A stretch of DNA of 64,000 nucleotides from Chrysopilus asiliformis (taxonomy: Eukaryota; Arthropoda; Insecta; Diptera; Rhagionidae), in assembly GCA_964034945.1 (NCBI GenBank), contig OZ035960.1, forward strand, positions 71,350,585 to 71,414,584. The letters are read 5' to 3'. The notes beneath the pieces are model-generated. The model made no database searches. It was not told the DNA's origin and saw nothing but the letters and a program-made list of their open reading frames with translations. Position 1 is the stretch's first letter. The number at the start of each line of letters is the position of its first letter. Below are positions 1-10,231 of the stretch, one piece after another. A program made the translations under genes and the position numbers.

Positions 1-412
1 TTTTCAATATTAACTGGAGGAATTTCTGTAAAATCAGCCATTTTTTTTTTGAATTTTCGTCAGCTACATTTAAACCTTTGGACTCTAAGACATCTGTTAG
101 TCAATTTCGAAAATGTCTTGTGAATCATTCTCTGATACACAGTTTGAAATTTTTGATTCAAAAATTAGTTTTACTGATACCAATTTAGCATATATCAAAC
201 GGAATTCTGTGAGACTTGGATTGTGTTTGTTTGCATTTCGCGCTCGTATACGGGAAAACAGTTTTCTAATGGGTCCTGGTTGAATTTTTTCCAATTAATA
301 AAGGTTATCTCGGGATAAATGATCAACAGTTCTCTACTTATTTATAGAATAGAAGAAATTGACATTATCAAGCCACTCAAGCAAAACGGTCTCTGTTTTT
401 GATTCATTATAT
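1..412 (-). pseudogene. P-element/THAP9-type transposase fragment, inverted arm
   Basis: This is a near-identical reverse copy of bases 5925-6336. The minus-strand frame at 97-294 carries the conserved block FSRIRARNANKHNPSLTEF, which matches the 'LE-x-FS-x-IR...NPT' region of P-element and THAP9 transposases, the part after the GTP-binding insertion and near the catalytic C-terminal half. The piece starts at the window edge and ends at the TA-rich flank of the Helitron at 426. It has no start codon, THAP domain or complete catalytic set, so it is a dead fragment. Family assignment rests on the motif; the inverted-copy relationship is seen directly. Confidence 0.72.
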
Positions 413-559
413 ATATATATATATATCTATATATATAAAAATGGAAGTTTGTTTGTTGGTTGGTTGGTTTGAGATTACAAAACTCAAGAACTACTGGACC
501 TATTTTTACTCGGTTTTTTGCAAAATGATCTGTGTTGCCAGGAGCAGGTTTTTAGCTAT

Positions 560-2439
560 GTAGATTTTTAAAATTCGAAACGGAAGGTCCTGTAAGGATA
601 ATGAAAATATCCTTTTTCCCATTTTTTCCCGGAAAAATTTGCATTATGGGGTTTTTGGGGTCGCTGATCACGAATCCGGTATTAGATTTTCAAAATTCGA
701 AACGGAAGGTCCTGTAGGGATAATGAAAATATCCTTTTTCCCATTTTTCCCCGGAAAAATTTGCATTTTAGCTTTTTTGGGGTCGCTGATCACGAATCCG
801 GTATTAGATTTTCAAAATTCGAAACGGAAGGTCCTGTAAGGATAATGAAAATATCCTTTTTCCCATTTTTCCCCGGAAAAATTTGCATTATAGGGTTTTT
901 GGGGTCGCTGATCACGAATCCGGTATTAGATTTTCAAAATTCAAAACGGAAGGTCCTGTAAGGATAACGAAAATATCCTTTTTCCCATTTTGCCCCAGAC
1001 AACTTGGCATTATAGGGTTTTTGGGGTCGCTGATCACGAATCCGGTATTAGATTTATAAATTCGAAACGGAAGGTCCTTAAAGGATTACGCGAATTTCCT
1101 TTTTAAAAATTTTCTCGCAAAAAATGGCATTAAGGGGTTTGCGGGGTCGCTGATTACGAATCCGGTGTTTCAGTTTCAATAACTCTAACGAAAGATCCTG
1201 TAAGTATTACGTTGATTTTTGAGTTTTTTAAGTTGATTTTTTGGTATTCTAAATCTATATGTGCAAAAATTAATATACTCAAAAACTACTGGACCGATTT
1301 TTACTTGGTTCATTGTAAAATGATCTGCGTTGTCAGGAGCGAGGTTTTAGCTATGCTAGATTCTCAAAATTCGTAACGGAGGGTCCTGAAAGGATAACGC
1401 AAATATCCTTTTTTCCGTTTTTGCCGGGAGAAATCGGCATTAGGGGGTTTCCGGGGTCGCTGATCACGAATCCGGTATTAAATTTTCAAAAATTCGAAAC
1501 GGAAGGTCCTGCAAGGATAACGCAAATATCCTGTTTCCCGTTGTTCCCCGGAAAAATCGGCATAAGGGGGTTTTTTGGGGTTGCTGATCACGAATCCGGT
1601 GTTGGAATTTCAAAATTCTAACCGAAAAGTCCTGTAAGGATAACGCAAAAGTCCTTTTTCCCATTTTTCCCCGGAAAAATTACCATTATGTTTGAGATCG
1701 CTTAACACGAATCCGATATTAGATTTTCAAAATTCGAAACGGAAGGTCCTGCAAGGATAATCGAAATATCCTTTTTCCCATTTTTCCCTGGAAAAATTTG
1801 CGTTATACGGTTTTTGGGGTCGCTGATCACGAATCCGGTATTAGATTTTCAAAATTCGAAACGGAAGGTCCTGTAAGGATAACGCAAATATCCTTTTTCC
1901 CATTTTTTCCCGGAAAAATTTGCATTATGGGGTTTTTGGGGTCGCTGATCACGAATCCGGTATTAGATTTTCAAAATTCGAAACGGAAGGTCCTGTAGGG
2001 ATAATGAAAATATCCTTTTTCCCATTTTCCCCGGAAAAATTTGCATTTTAGCTTTTTTGGGGTCGCTGATCACGAATCCGGTATTAGATTTTCAAAATTC
2101 GAAACGGAAGGTCCTGTAAGGATAATGAAAATATTTTTTTTTTTATTATTTTTTAATGGAAAAATTTGCATTATAGGGTTTTTGGGGTCGCTGATCACGA
2201 ATCCGGTATTAGATTTTCAAAATTCAAAACGGAAGGTCCTGTAAGGATAACGAAAATATCCTTTTTCCCATTTTGCCCCAGACAACTTGGCATTATAGGG
2301 TTTTTGGGGTCGCTGATCACGAATCCGGTATTAGATTTATAAATTCGAAACGGAAGGTCCTTAAAGGATTACGCGAATTTCCTTTTTAAAAATTTTCTCG
2401 CAAAAAATGGCATTAAGGGGTTTTCGGGGTCGCTGATTA
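560..2439 (+). repeat. 122-bp minisatellite array inside Helitron A1 (left part)
   Basis: Tandem units recur every 122 bp; for example GTCGCTGATCACGAATCC recurs from 660 to 782 to 904. Each unit contains GGTCCTGTAAGGATAA, a short hairpin GGATA..TATCC, a CCCCGG core flanked by T and A runs, and GGTTTTTGGGGTCGCTGA. Reading frames of about 66 codons repeated at unit spacing are by-products of the array. Some units near 1080-1240 and 1680 are diverged or shortened. A second level of duplication with a period of about 1,283 bp covers most of the array. Confidence 0.9.
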
Positions 2440-4227
2440 GATTAGATTAGATTTAGGTTAACGGGTAGTCCAAGACTAAGCCCTTATGCACTTAGACCAC
2501 GCTGTGGGTCCATTGTGCATTTAGAGTAGGTTGGCTATGCATACTACAGTAGTCTTTTTGATCCGCAGATAAAGTTGGCTAAACGATTTAGTGGAATCTT
2601 TCCAATGTCCTGAAAACTAAGGGAACGACTGCCAAGAGTATTTTCCCTACGGTTTTGGAAGTAAGGACAACTACACAAAAAGTGTTCTGCTGTCTCTTCC
2701 TCCTCATCACATAAATTGCAAGACGGATCCTCAACTAAGCCAATCTTGTGTAAATGGTAGTTAAGTTTACAGTGACCAGTGAGTACACCTACTAATTGTT
2801 GGATAGACTTCTTGCTTAGTCTAATGGTATTGGCGAATTTAACTAGGTCAGGTTTGCAACCAAATTTTTTGGCTTGTAGGCACGTGGCTTCACTCATCCA
2901 CCTAGTCTTGTGCAGTGTAGTACAATGTCTTCGAATAAGTCCTTTTACCGACGAATTGGATATAGGCAATGCTGGTTCGGGATAAATGCCAAGGCAATCC
3001 GAAACTAGTTTGGCAAGTTCGTCAGCTTTCTCATTGCCCAAGATGTCACAGTGACCAGGAACCCATGTCAAAGTAACACTATTATTTCTAGATATGAATT
3101 CTAGATTTTGAAAGCATTCTTCTACTAGTATAGATTTGATTTCACTAGATTGTAGAGCTTTCAACGCTGCTTGGCTGTCTGAGAAAATAAAGATATCTTT
3201 ACCTTCAAGTTTGTTGCTGCAAACGTGTTTTGCACAAATCAAAATTGCTGCAATTTCAGCTTGAAATATGGTGATATTTTTACCTAAGGGTATCACATCA
3301 GTAAACTCCTCGTTGTTGAGGCTAGGGTTATATATGCCTGCACCAGCAATGTCGTTTCTGAGAGACCCATCCGTAAACCAACAACTTGCCGTGGATGGTA
3401 TAAGCTGTTCTGGTCGTTTCCACTCTTGTCTTGTTGGGAACTGAATTTTAAAAGATTTCACAAAGTGAGCTTTGGGAATCTGGTGATCAGAGGGCATTTC
3501 AATTTCAGGCACGGCCTTTGTCAGTTCTGTCCAGATAGACATGTGAGTATGGTTCAGAAGTCTCCCAACCCTTTGTTGAGTTACATTGAGTCTGAGCGCA
3601 GCAAACATAGCTTGCTCTTTAATGAAGATATCTAAGGGAAGCAGGTTGATGATAATCTCCAGCGCTGCTGTGGGACAGGATCTCATTGCCCCCGTTATGC
3701 TGACGCAAGCTATACGTTGTAGCTTATTCAATTCATCTCTCACAGATGAGAGCTTCGTCCTTTGCCACCAGACTACCGCGGCATAGGCTAAAGTTGGCCT
3801 GATGATGGCCGTGTAGATCCAAAAAATAATTTTTGGCGATAGTCCCCAAGTGCGTGAGAAAGCTCTCTTACATTGTAAAAAAGCAAAGATAGCGTTATTC
3901 ACTTTTTTGGTAACATGAGTCCTCCAGTTTAGTTTTTTATCCAGAGTGACTCCCAGGAATTTGACCTCATTATAGAGTACTAAGCGATGTCCATTTACAG
4001 TTGGCATTGCTAGGTCATCAATCTTTCTTTTTTTGGTGAAGAGAATTGATTTAATTTTGTCTGGATTAATGTTCAGTCCTTTGGTCGTACACCAGTTTGT
4101 GATCAATTGGAGCGCAGTAGCGAGAATTTCTCCAAGGACACTTAAGTACTTGCCCTTAATTGAAATTACAATATCATCTGCGTAACCAATAGCAAATATG
4201 CCTTTCGAGTTCAGCTGATGTAGTAGG
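2440..4227 (-). mobile_element. 5'-truncated LINE insertion with 16-bp target-site duplication
   Basis: The insert is bounded by a 16-bp target-site duplication, TCGGGGTCGCTGATTA, at 2424-2439 and 4228-4243. On the sense (minus) strand it begins inside the reverse transcriptase, just before the YADD box, and ends in a short tail of AATCT-like repeats. Removing the insert and one duplication rejoins two halves of a minisatellite unit, so the junctions are exact. 5' truncation is the usual outcome of target-primed reverse transcription. Confidence 0.92.
2544..4226 (-). pseudogene. LINE ORF2 3' part: RT end, RNase H, zinc-binding tail
   Basis: The open frame runs from the truncation point through the RT active-site box GYADDIVI (about 4,170) into the RT thumb, then an RNase H domain, and ends at TAA at 2544. 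RNase H acidic residues are visible as TDGS, the E of FQAEIAA, SDSQAAL and GNEKADELAK, in the usual order. Near the C-terminus CNLCDEEEETAEHFLCSC is a zinc-knuckle-like cluster often found at the end of RNase H-bearing LINE ORF2 proteins. The first ATG of the clear block is at 4106, but homology extends upstream. The frame is uninterrupted, so the copy is young, but endonuclease and most of the RT are missing. It belongs to the I/Loa/R1-like RNase H-bearing LINEs; the exact clade is uncertain. Confidence 0.9.
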
Positions 4228-4243
4228 TCGGGGTCGCTGATTA

Positions 4244-5470
4244 CGAATCCGGTGTTTCAGTTTCAATAACTCTAACGAAAGATCCTGTAAGTATTACGTT
4301 GATTTTTGAGTTTTTTAAGTTGATTTTTTGGTATTCTAAATCTATATGTGCAAAAATTAATATACTCAAAAACTACTGGACCGATTTTTACTTGGTTCAT
4401 TGTAAAATGATCTGCGTTGTCAGGAGCGAGGTTTTAGCTATGCTAGATTCTCAAAATTCGTAACGGAGGGTCCTGAAAGGATAACGCAAATATCCTTTTT
4501 TCCGTTTTTGCCGGGAGAAATCGGCATTAGGGGGTTTCCGGGGTCGCTGATCACGAATCCGGTATTAAATTTTCAAAAATTCGAAACGGAAGGTCCTGCA
4601 AGGATAACGCAAATATCCTGTTTCCCGTTTTTCCCCGGAAAAATCGGCATAAGGGGGTTTTTTGGGGTTGCTGATCACGAATCCGGTGTTGGAATTTCAA
4701 AATTCTAACCGAAAAGTCCTGTAAGGATAACGCAAAAGTCCTTTTTCCCGTTTTTCCCCGGAAAAATCGGAATAAAAGGGTTTTTGGGGTCGCTGATCAC
4801 CAATCTGGTGTTGGAATTTCAAAATTCGAAACGGAAGGTCCTGTACGGAAAACGCAAATATCCGTTTTCTAATTTTGTCTTCGAAAAACTGGCTGTAGGG
4901 TGTTTCCGTGGTCGCTGATCACGAGCTGGCTGTTGGAATTTGAAAATTCTAAACGGAGAGTCCTGGAAGGATAACGCAAATTTCCTTTTTCCTATTTTTC
5001 CTCGGAAAATTGGCATTATAGGGTATTTGGGGTCACTAATTACGAATCTGGTGTTGGAATTTCAAAATTCGGAAAAGAGGGTCCTGTAAGGTAACGCAAA
5101 TATCCTTTTTCGCCTTTTTCCCCGGAAAAATTTGCATTATAGGGTTTTTGGGGTCGCTGATCACGAATCCGGTATTAGATTTTCAAAATTCGAAAGCAAA
5201 GATCCTGTAAGGATAACGCAAATATCATTTTTCCAGTTTTTCCTGGGACAAATCGGTATTAGGGGGTTTTTGGGGTCGCTGATCACGAATCCGGTGTTGG
5301 AACTTCAAAATTCTAACCGAAAAGTCCTGTAAGGATAACGCAAATGTCCTTTTTCCAATTTTTGCTCGCAAAAACAGGCTTTGGGAGGTTTTCAGGGTTG
5401 CTTATCACGAATCTGGAGTTGGAATTTCAAAATTCGAAACGGAAGGTCCTGTAAGGATAACATTTTTTCC
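4244..5470 (+). repeat. 122-bp minisatellite array inside Helitron A1 (right part)
   Basis: This continues the array after the LINE. The first part (4244-4760) repeats bases 1157-1670 almost exactly once the LINE is discounted. Units further right are more diverged, with gtgttggaatttcaaaattc replacing the tattagatttt version. The array ends at the conserved Helitron 3' segment, which contains ttggcattctaaaatttata. Confidence 0.88.
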
Positions 5471-5553
5471 CAAAATTTTTTAAGTTATTTATGGTTTTTT
5501 GGCATTCTAAAATTTATACAAAAAACTTTTAGCTGCCAACGAAGGGTCTGCTA

Positions 5554-5554
<1 letters not shown>

Positions 5555-5626
<72 letters not shown>

Positions 5627-5682
5627 ACGAAACTTATCCCCTCTCCCCTCCCCCCCCCCCCTCCCCTTCCCCCTTCCCCATT
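5555..5682 (+). repeat. (TA)n(TG)n microsatellite and pyrimidine tract
   Basis: Bases 5555-5602 are TA repeats followed by TG repeats to about 5626, directly after the Helitron 3' end. Bases 5636-5682 are an almost pure C/T run. The tract leads into ttttcag at 5690, so it may be the 3' end of an intron preceding the P-type transposase exon. Confidence 0.8.
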
Positions 5683-5690
5683 TTCAGAAG

Positions 5691-6350
5691 ATGTCCGTTA
5701 AATTAGCAGTTCAAGTGCTAAGTCGAAGTGTAGCTAAAGGTATATTAGCTGTTTTAGAGCTAGATGACTTTCCGCCAAATATGATAAAAATTGCTTTAAA
5801 TACTTCAAAATTTATCGAAAAGTTAGATCGGTTGTTCGATATTTTAAATGTAGAGCCCATTTTTATGAGAAATGAATCGTCTGTTCCATTTTTACTTGAA
5901 ATGTGGGATTATTTACAGAAAATAATATAATGAATCAAAAACAGAGATCGTTTTGCTTGAGTGGCTTGATAATGTCAATTTCTTCTATTCTATAAATAAG
6001 TAGAGAACTGTTGATCATTTATCCCGAGATAACCTTTATTAATTGGAAAAAATTCAACCAGGACCCATTAGAAAACTGTTTTCCCGTATACGAGCGCGAA
6101 ATGCAAACAAACACAATCCAAGTCTCACAGAATTCCGTTTGATATATGCTAAATTGGTATCAGTAAAACTAATTTTTGAATCAAAAATTTCAAACTGTGT
6201 ATCAGAGAATGATTCACAAGACATTTTCGAAATTGACTAACAGATGTCTTAGAGTCCAAAGGTTTAAATGTAGCTGACGAAAATTCAAAAAAAAAATGGC
6301 TGATTTTACAGAAATTCCTCCAGTTAATATTGAAAATCGCATTGGAGAAC
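5691..6350 (+). pseudogene. P-element/THAP9-type transposase, C-terminal part, piece 1
   Basis: An exon-like block follows a splice-acceptor-like ttttcag. The first frame (5691-5930) has VKLAVQVLSRSVAKGI and KFIEKLDRLFDILNV, matching the region of P-element transposases where a host-conserved 'FI-x-x-x-D-x-LFD-x-LN' motif sits. After a frame change, 6043-6240 carries FSRIRARNANKHNPSLTEF, and a further frame change at an A10 run leads to ADFTEIPPVNIENRIGEL. The piece stops at the TAA target site of the foldback element at 6354. The coding sequence resumes at 7682 and again at 19612. At least two frameshifts make it non-functional. The region 5925-6336 is also present inverted at 1-412. Confidence 0.75.
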
Positions 6351-6598
6351 TAACCCCACGGTTAGAAGTGCGACTAGAAGTCGCATGCGATTATCCTTCC
6401 TACAACGTTTTTCAATTTGACAGGTGTTGCGATTTGCTCTGCTGTCTTGCGACATTGCATCTGACTTCAGTTGAAAAAGGTCAAACGCAAGAAAACAAAG
6501 AAAGTTATTTTGTTTATGAAACTCATTTCTGAATACCAAAACAGCGAAGGCTCATAAATATCTTCTGTCGATGCTCTAGACTTCCGACTCGCATTGAT

Positions 6599-6847
6599 TT
6601 ACTTTTTCTCGTGAACATACGTCGTTCGTAAATTTCTCAACTTTTTCTTCACTTCCTCGCTTGTGAGTTTCAATTCCGCGCCGATTTGTTCATACGCCTG
6701 CCTCTTGAGATCGTTTCTACGATACAATTTCGAGGCAGTCTTCCAGAGGCACTCTCTTTCCCGGTACAAATTTATTAATTTCAAAATTTCACTTCTACTC
6801 AACTTATTTTCTGCTATTGAGAAATCAGACATAACCTTAAATGTCAA
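6599..6847 (-). CDS. MADF/Myb-SANT-like DNA-binding protein fragment
   Basis: The 82-residue product begins shortly after an ATG, with a region ILKLINLYRERECLWKTAS followed by RRNDLKRQAYEQIGAEL and VKKKLRNLRTTYVHEKK. This is the three-helix MADF pattern (LI-x-LY-x-E-x-x-LW...R-x-x-A-W/Y-x-x-I...K-x-x-LR-x-x-Y). MADF and Myb-like accessory proteins are encoded by PIF/Harbinger transposons, where they bind the termini and help import the transposase; that role is inferred here. The frame ends soon after the MADF block, so the protein is either very short or truncated. No transposase gene accompanies it inside this element. Confidence 0.6.
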   Translation of the reverse strand: MTFKVMSDFSIAENKLSRSEILKLINLYRERECLWKTASKLYRRNDLKRQAYEQIGAELKLTSEEVKKKLRNLRTTYVHEKK

Positions 6848-7066
6848 ATCATTTGCAGTTCCAGTCGCAGCTCAGATTGTATGATGTTTTTACCCCACAG
6901 TTAGACGTGCGACTAGAAGTCGCATGCCGAATCTCATCTCAGGGAAATCGCTCGTGTAAACGCCAGTTGCATGCAAGCGGGGAAAATCGCAACTCAAGTC
7001 GTATGTAAAAACCTCATACAATCTGAGCTGCGACTGGAACTGCAAATGATTTGACATTTAAGGTTA

Positions 7067-7348
7067 TGTCTGATTTCACAAGGGCAGAAAATAAGTTGAG
7101 TAGAAGTGAAATTTTGAAATTAATGAATTTGTGCCGGGAAAGAGAGTGCCTCTAGAAGACTGCCTCGAAATTGTATCGTAGAAACGATCTCAAGAGGCAG
7201 GCGTATGAACAAATCGGCGCGGAATTGAAACTCACAAGCGAGGAAGTGAAGAAAAAGTTGAGAAATTTACGAACGACGTATGTTCACGAAAAAAAAGAAA
7301 ATATATCCGAGTCGGAAGTCTGGAGCATCGACAGAAGATATTTATGAG
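7067..7348 (+). pseudogene. Inverted, mutated copy of the MADF-like block
   Basis: This is the mirror copy of 6599-6847. The start ATGTCTGATTTCAC is retained, but a TAG stop interrupts at the position where the other copy encodes the conserved tryptophan of ECLW. Most of the rest is identical, so the arm duplication is fairly recent. It forms one arm of the foldback palindrome. Confidence 0.7.
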
Positions 7349-7681
7349 CCTTCATAGTTTTTGGCAGACTTTTCTGCGATTTCTATCATTTTTATAGCTT
7401 ACTGCGGCTAATAACTTTGTTTGTTTTCTTGCGTTTGACATTTTTTAACTGAAGTCACATGCAATGTCGCAAGACAGCAGAGCAAATCGCAACACCTGTC
7501 AAATTGAAAAACGTAGTAGGAGGGATAATCGCATGCGACTTCTAGTCGCGCGTCTAACCGTGGGGTTACATACGACTTGAGTTGCGATTTTCTCCGCTTG
7601 CATGCAACTGGCGTTTACATGAGCGATTTCCCTGAGATGAGATTCGGCATGCGACTTCTAGTCGCGCGTCTAACCGTGGGG

Positions 7682-7873
7682 TAACAAACATCAATGATGC
7701 TGCAATAAGTTATTTCGCCGCATATTGCGTAATGAAAATCCAAAAAACGGTGTTTGTGAAAACTGTTTAAAAACTATGACAAATACTTCTTCAAGCGACA
7801 TTAACCCCTCTGAAATTCTTATTACGGTAAAACAATATATCAACATTAATGATTATTCCCGTAATGGGTTAAT
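7682..7873 (+). pseudogene. P-element/THAP9-type transposase, C-terminal part, piece 2
   Basis: The frame continuing from before the foldback element reads TNINDAAISYFAAYCVMKIQ, then after a one-base change GVCENCLKTM and a short acidic stretch. The AISYFAAY...C-x-x-C pattern matches the 'ALAYIAGY...C-x-x-C' stretch late in P-element/THAP9 transposases. It ends at the TA target of the pogo-like element at 7875 and resumes at 19612. Confidence 0.65.
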
Positions 7874-8969
7874 ACAGTAGAACGCGCTTAAATGCAACAC
7901 GCGTAAATGCAAAACTCGTGTAATTGCACGCCAAATTTGTGCATGGAGGATTTTTAAGCATTTTTCATATAAATATACACGGATAAATGAAACACGCTTA
8001 ATTGCAATACTTGCTTAAATGCAACCATTTTCACATCTGCAAAAGTTTAAATTATATGAAATTTTACACGCTTAAATGCACATGTGCAAAAATGAAATGT
8101 AATTACACAGAAAAAAGTGATTATTGTTATTTTTATTTGATAAAATGAATTCTTAACCCTAATCCCCAGAAGTGAGCCTGTCAGTCTCAAATCAAATATT
8201 AAATGCAAAAAACTATGCCTGTAAATATTCGTATTATATTAATATTTTTTGTATTCATTTAAATATATGTTGCAGACAATATTTTTTTTCTCACAAAAAA
8301 AAGGATAATAAATTATGAGAATATTGCATATTTTATAAATTTGTAGCGCAAACCCAGAAATGAACTTCACAGACTCATTTTCATATAAAAAAAGACTGTT
8401 AAACGATTATTTTCCGTTGACGATTTTTACAGTTAGATTCGTATGACGAAATTGTATTGGTGTCGAACAGGAATGAGTCGTCGGTGAGTTTACGGTTACT
8501 TTGCCTATTGTTTACTTTGCCTGTGGGACTGTTTTTGATATCATGCATTTCAATAAGGATTTGACTCCCACAGAGAAAGTTCAATTTTCGACAAACATAA
8601 TTGTAGCAATTCGGTGTAAAATTTATTCAGATTTTCGTAAAAATGACTAGAAAACGTTTTTATTTCCTAAATATTTCTTTAATTATAAATAAATACACAT
8701 CTCTCTTCGATATTTATACTATGAGACTCTGAGTCTCACTTTTGAGAAATCGTTAGGATTCAAAATTAGGGGTTTAGGGTTAATTAGGTTCTTTGTTTTT
8801 GTGTAGCCTTGTTGAATTTAAATGTTTATTACAGGAATATTAAAGTTGCATGTTTATCTTTTACTCGCATAATTGCACATTAATGTGCATTTATCCGTGC
8901 TTCCGTGCTACGTATAAATGCAAAACACGGATAAATGCACATAAAATTCTGCGAAATTCGATGTGCATT

Positions 8970-9341
8970 TGTTGCTTCACCGGGTAGGTGCAAGAAATGT
9001 AGATCGTTTTAATTTAAGTTTGAACAATATATTTTAATTTGTCGAAATCTAATACAATTTTAATACAATTTTTATGTAATTTTTACGGTTAGTTAAATAG
9101 TATTATAAGCTAGTTTTAATCTTTTATTTAAACCGCGTGGTTGTGAGGTCGAAGTTTCTCTCCAAAAAAAATGTTCTTCTCCTATCTTCGTCCATCCGTT
9201 GACTGCCTCACGACAAGCAATCCACCCCAGATCCTCCTTTTTTCTATAAATCAATTTGCGGTACAACCAGTTTAATTGTTGTTTTTGTTGTAGTCCTCGA
9301 ATCTCGATAAGCGAGGTTGCCAAATTTATTTGATCGTAACA
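8970..9341 (-). repeat. Gypsy-1 3' LTR
   Basis: This 372-bp direct repeat is identical by eye to 19218-19589. In plus orientation it begins TGTTGCTTCACCGGG and ends GATCGTAACA, giving TG..CA ends. A 4-bp duplication CATT lies at 8966-8969 and 19590-19593. Because the element reads on the minus strand, this is the downstream LTR. Apparent identity of the LTRs implies a very recent insertion. Confidence 0.95.
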
Positions 9342-10231
9342 TCACCTTAAGCTTATCTAAAAGAAAAAAAAAATTTAAAAAAAAAGAAAAGTCCCTTTAC
9401 TTGTTAAACTTCTTGACCAGGCGGCTATAGGAATAACCCCCCAGAGAATTACCAATGAAGATTCCGGAAGTAATTAGAGTTCCTAAGGACCATTAGATGG
9501 ACTAAGTAACTTCAAGAATCCCACCAAATATGATTCGTAAAAGGAATTAATAAAACTACCAAAAAAAAATCTACTTCTTTAATGGATCGAAGGTAGCGCA
9601 TACGGATAAATAGTACTTATCCTTTTTTATTTGATTACGTTACTATAGCTAAATACATATGGAATATATCACGTTGCTAACTTCAACCGTTCCGTGAGGT
9701 GGATCCTTAGTTCCCAAGGGACTCAAATGAGACAGGATCTAAACTCCTTCTTTGGAAGTTGAGCAACGGCGTTAACTGTTTAAGGTAGTTAAACTATTTC
9801 TTAAAGCAGCGATATTTTGAGTAGGCTTCTCAACAGTGATCAGAGGTAATAATAATTACAAAGGATAAATTTAACGACACAACATGAACCAATATATAAA
9901 GCAACCTAAAATAAGAAGCAAGGCGGTGTCCTAACTTGATTTTATAGTCAGCTACAGAATCAATGATCCTTCACTTAAATCCATAGGAATGTGAGAGCTT
10001 GACTAAATACCTGTACAAACTGGACGTATTCACCTTGGGTTGCACTACACCAAAGACGAACACTAACGAGCACAGAAACGGGTTCTGATCCTGAGAGCCT
10101 AAGTTCTGACTTAACACAGCTATTTTTTTTTTAATTTTAAATACCTTAATCATGAAATAATAAATATAATTTGTCACTTACGACATACAAACGGACGATT
10201 TTAGGGTACCTTAAGAACCGGACAATCCACA

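Larger units (their letters stand above)
426..5554 (+). mobile_element. Non-autonomous Helitron, family A (copy A1)
   Basis: The 5' end reads TCTATATATATAAAAATGG just after an A, and the 3' end reads GGGTCTGCTAG just before a T. This fits the Helitron rules 5'-TC, 3'-CTRR and insertion between A and T. Two more copies with the same ends lie at 46938-49523 and 49535-51602. The 5' 150 bases (ctcaagaactactggacc and following) are conserved between copies. The body is a minisatellite of 122-bp units; there is no Rep or helicase gene. A LINE is inserted at 2440-4227, and about 1,283 bp of the array is itself duplicated. Confidence 0.8.
6354..7681. mobile_element. PIF/Harbinger-type foldback element with MADF-like sequence
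   Basis: Terminal inverted repeats start CCCCACGGTTAGA and continue with GCGACTAGAAGTCGCATGC. A 3-bp duplication TAA lies at 6351-6353 and 7682-7684. Removing the element with one TAA restores the open frame of the surrounding transposase piece. The body is largely palindromic about base 6949: a MADF-like coding block is present on the minus strand (6599-6847) and again, mutated, on the plus strand (7067-7345). Additional internal copies of the terminal sequence at 6893-7010 and 7540-7566 suggest one element inserted into, or duplicated within, a similar one. TAA target and CCCC-type ends fit PIF/Harbinger. Confidence 0.78.

Noticed and set aside
401..425. TA-rich tract at 401-425 considered as a telomere or origin signal
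   Set aside because: It is a simple microsatellite at a Helitron target site.
2779..3786. Plus-strand frames within the LINE
   Set aside because: They are antisense to the RT/RNase H frame and carry no motif.
560..5470. Series of about 66-codon frames with similar sequence (also at 49.9-50.5 and 63.4-64.0 kb)
   Set aside because: They repeat at the 122-bp minisatellite spacing, alternate frames between units and encode no known domain.
9342..9390. Polypurine tract of Gypsy-1
   Set aside because: The sense strand next to the 3' LTR is pyrimidine-rich apart from AAGGTGA; no convincing tract could be marked.
9971..10177. 68-codon minus-strand frame downstream of Gypsy-1 integrase, considered as an envelope remnant
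   Set aside because: Short, low-complexity, no signal peptide, cysteine pattern or fusion-like features.
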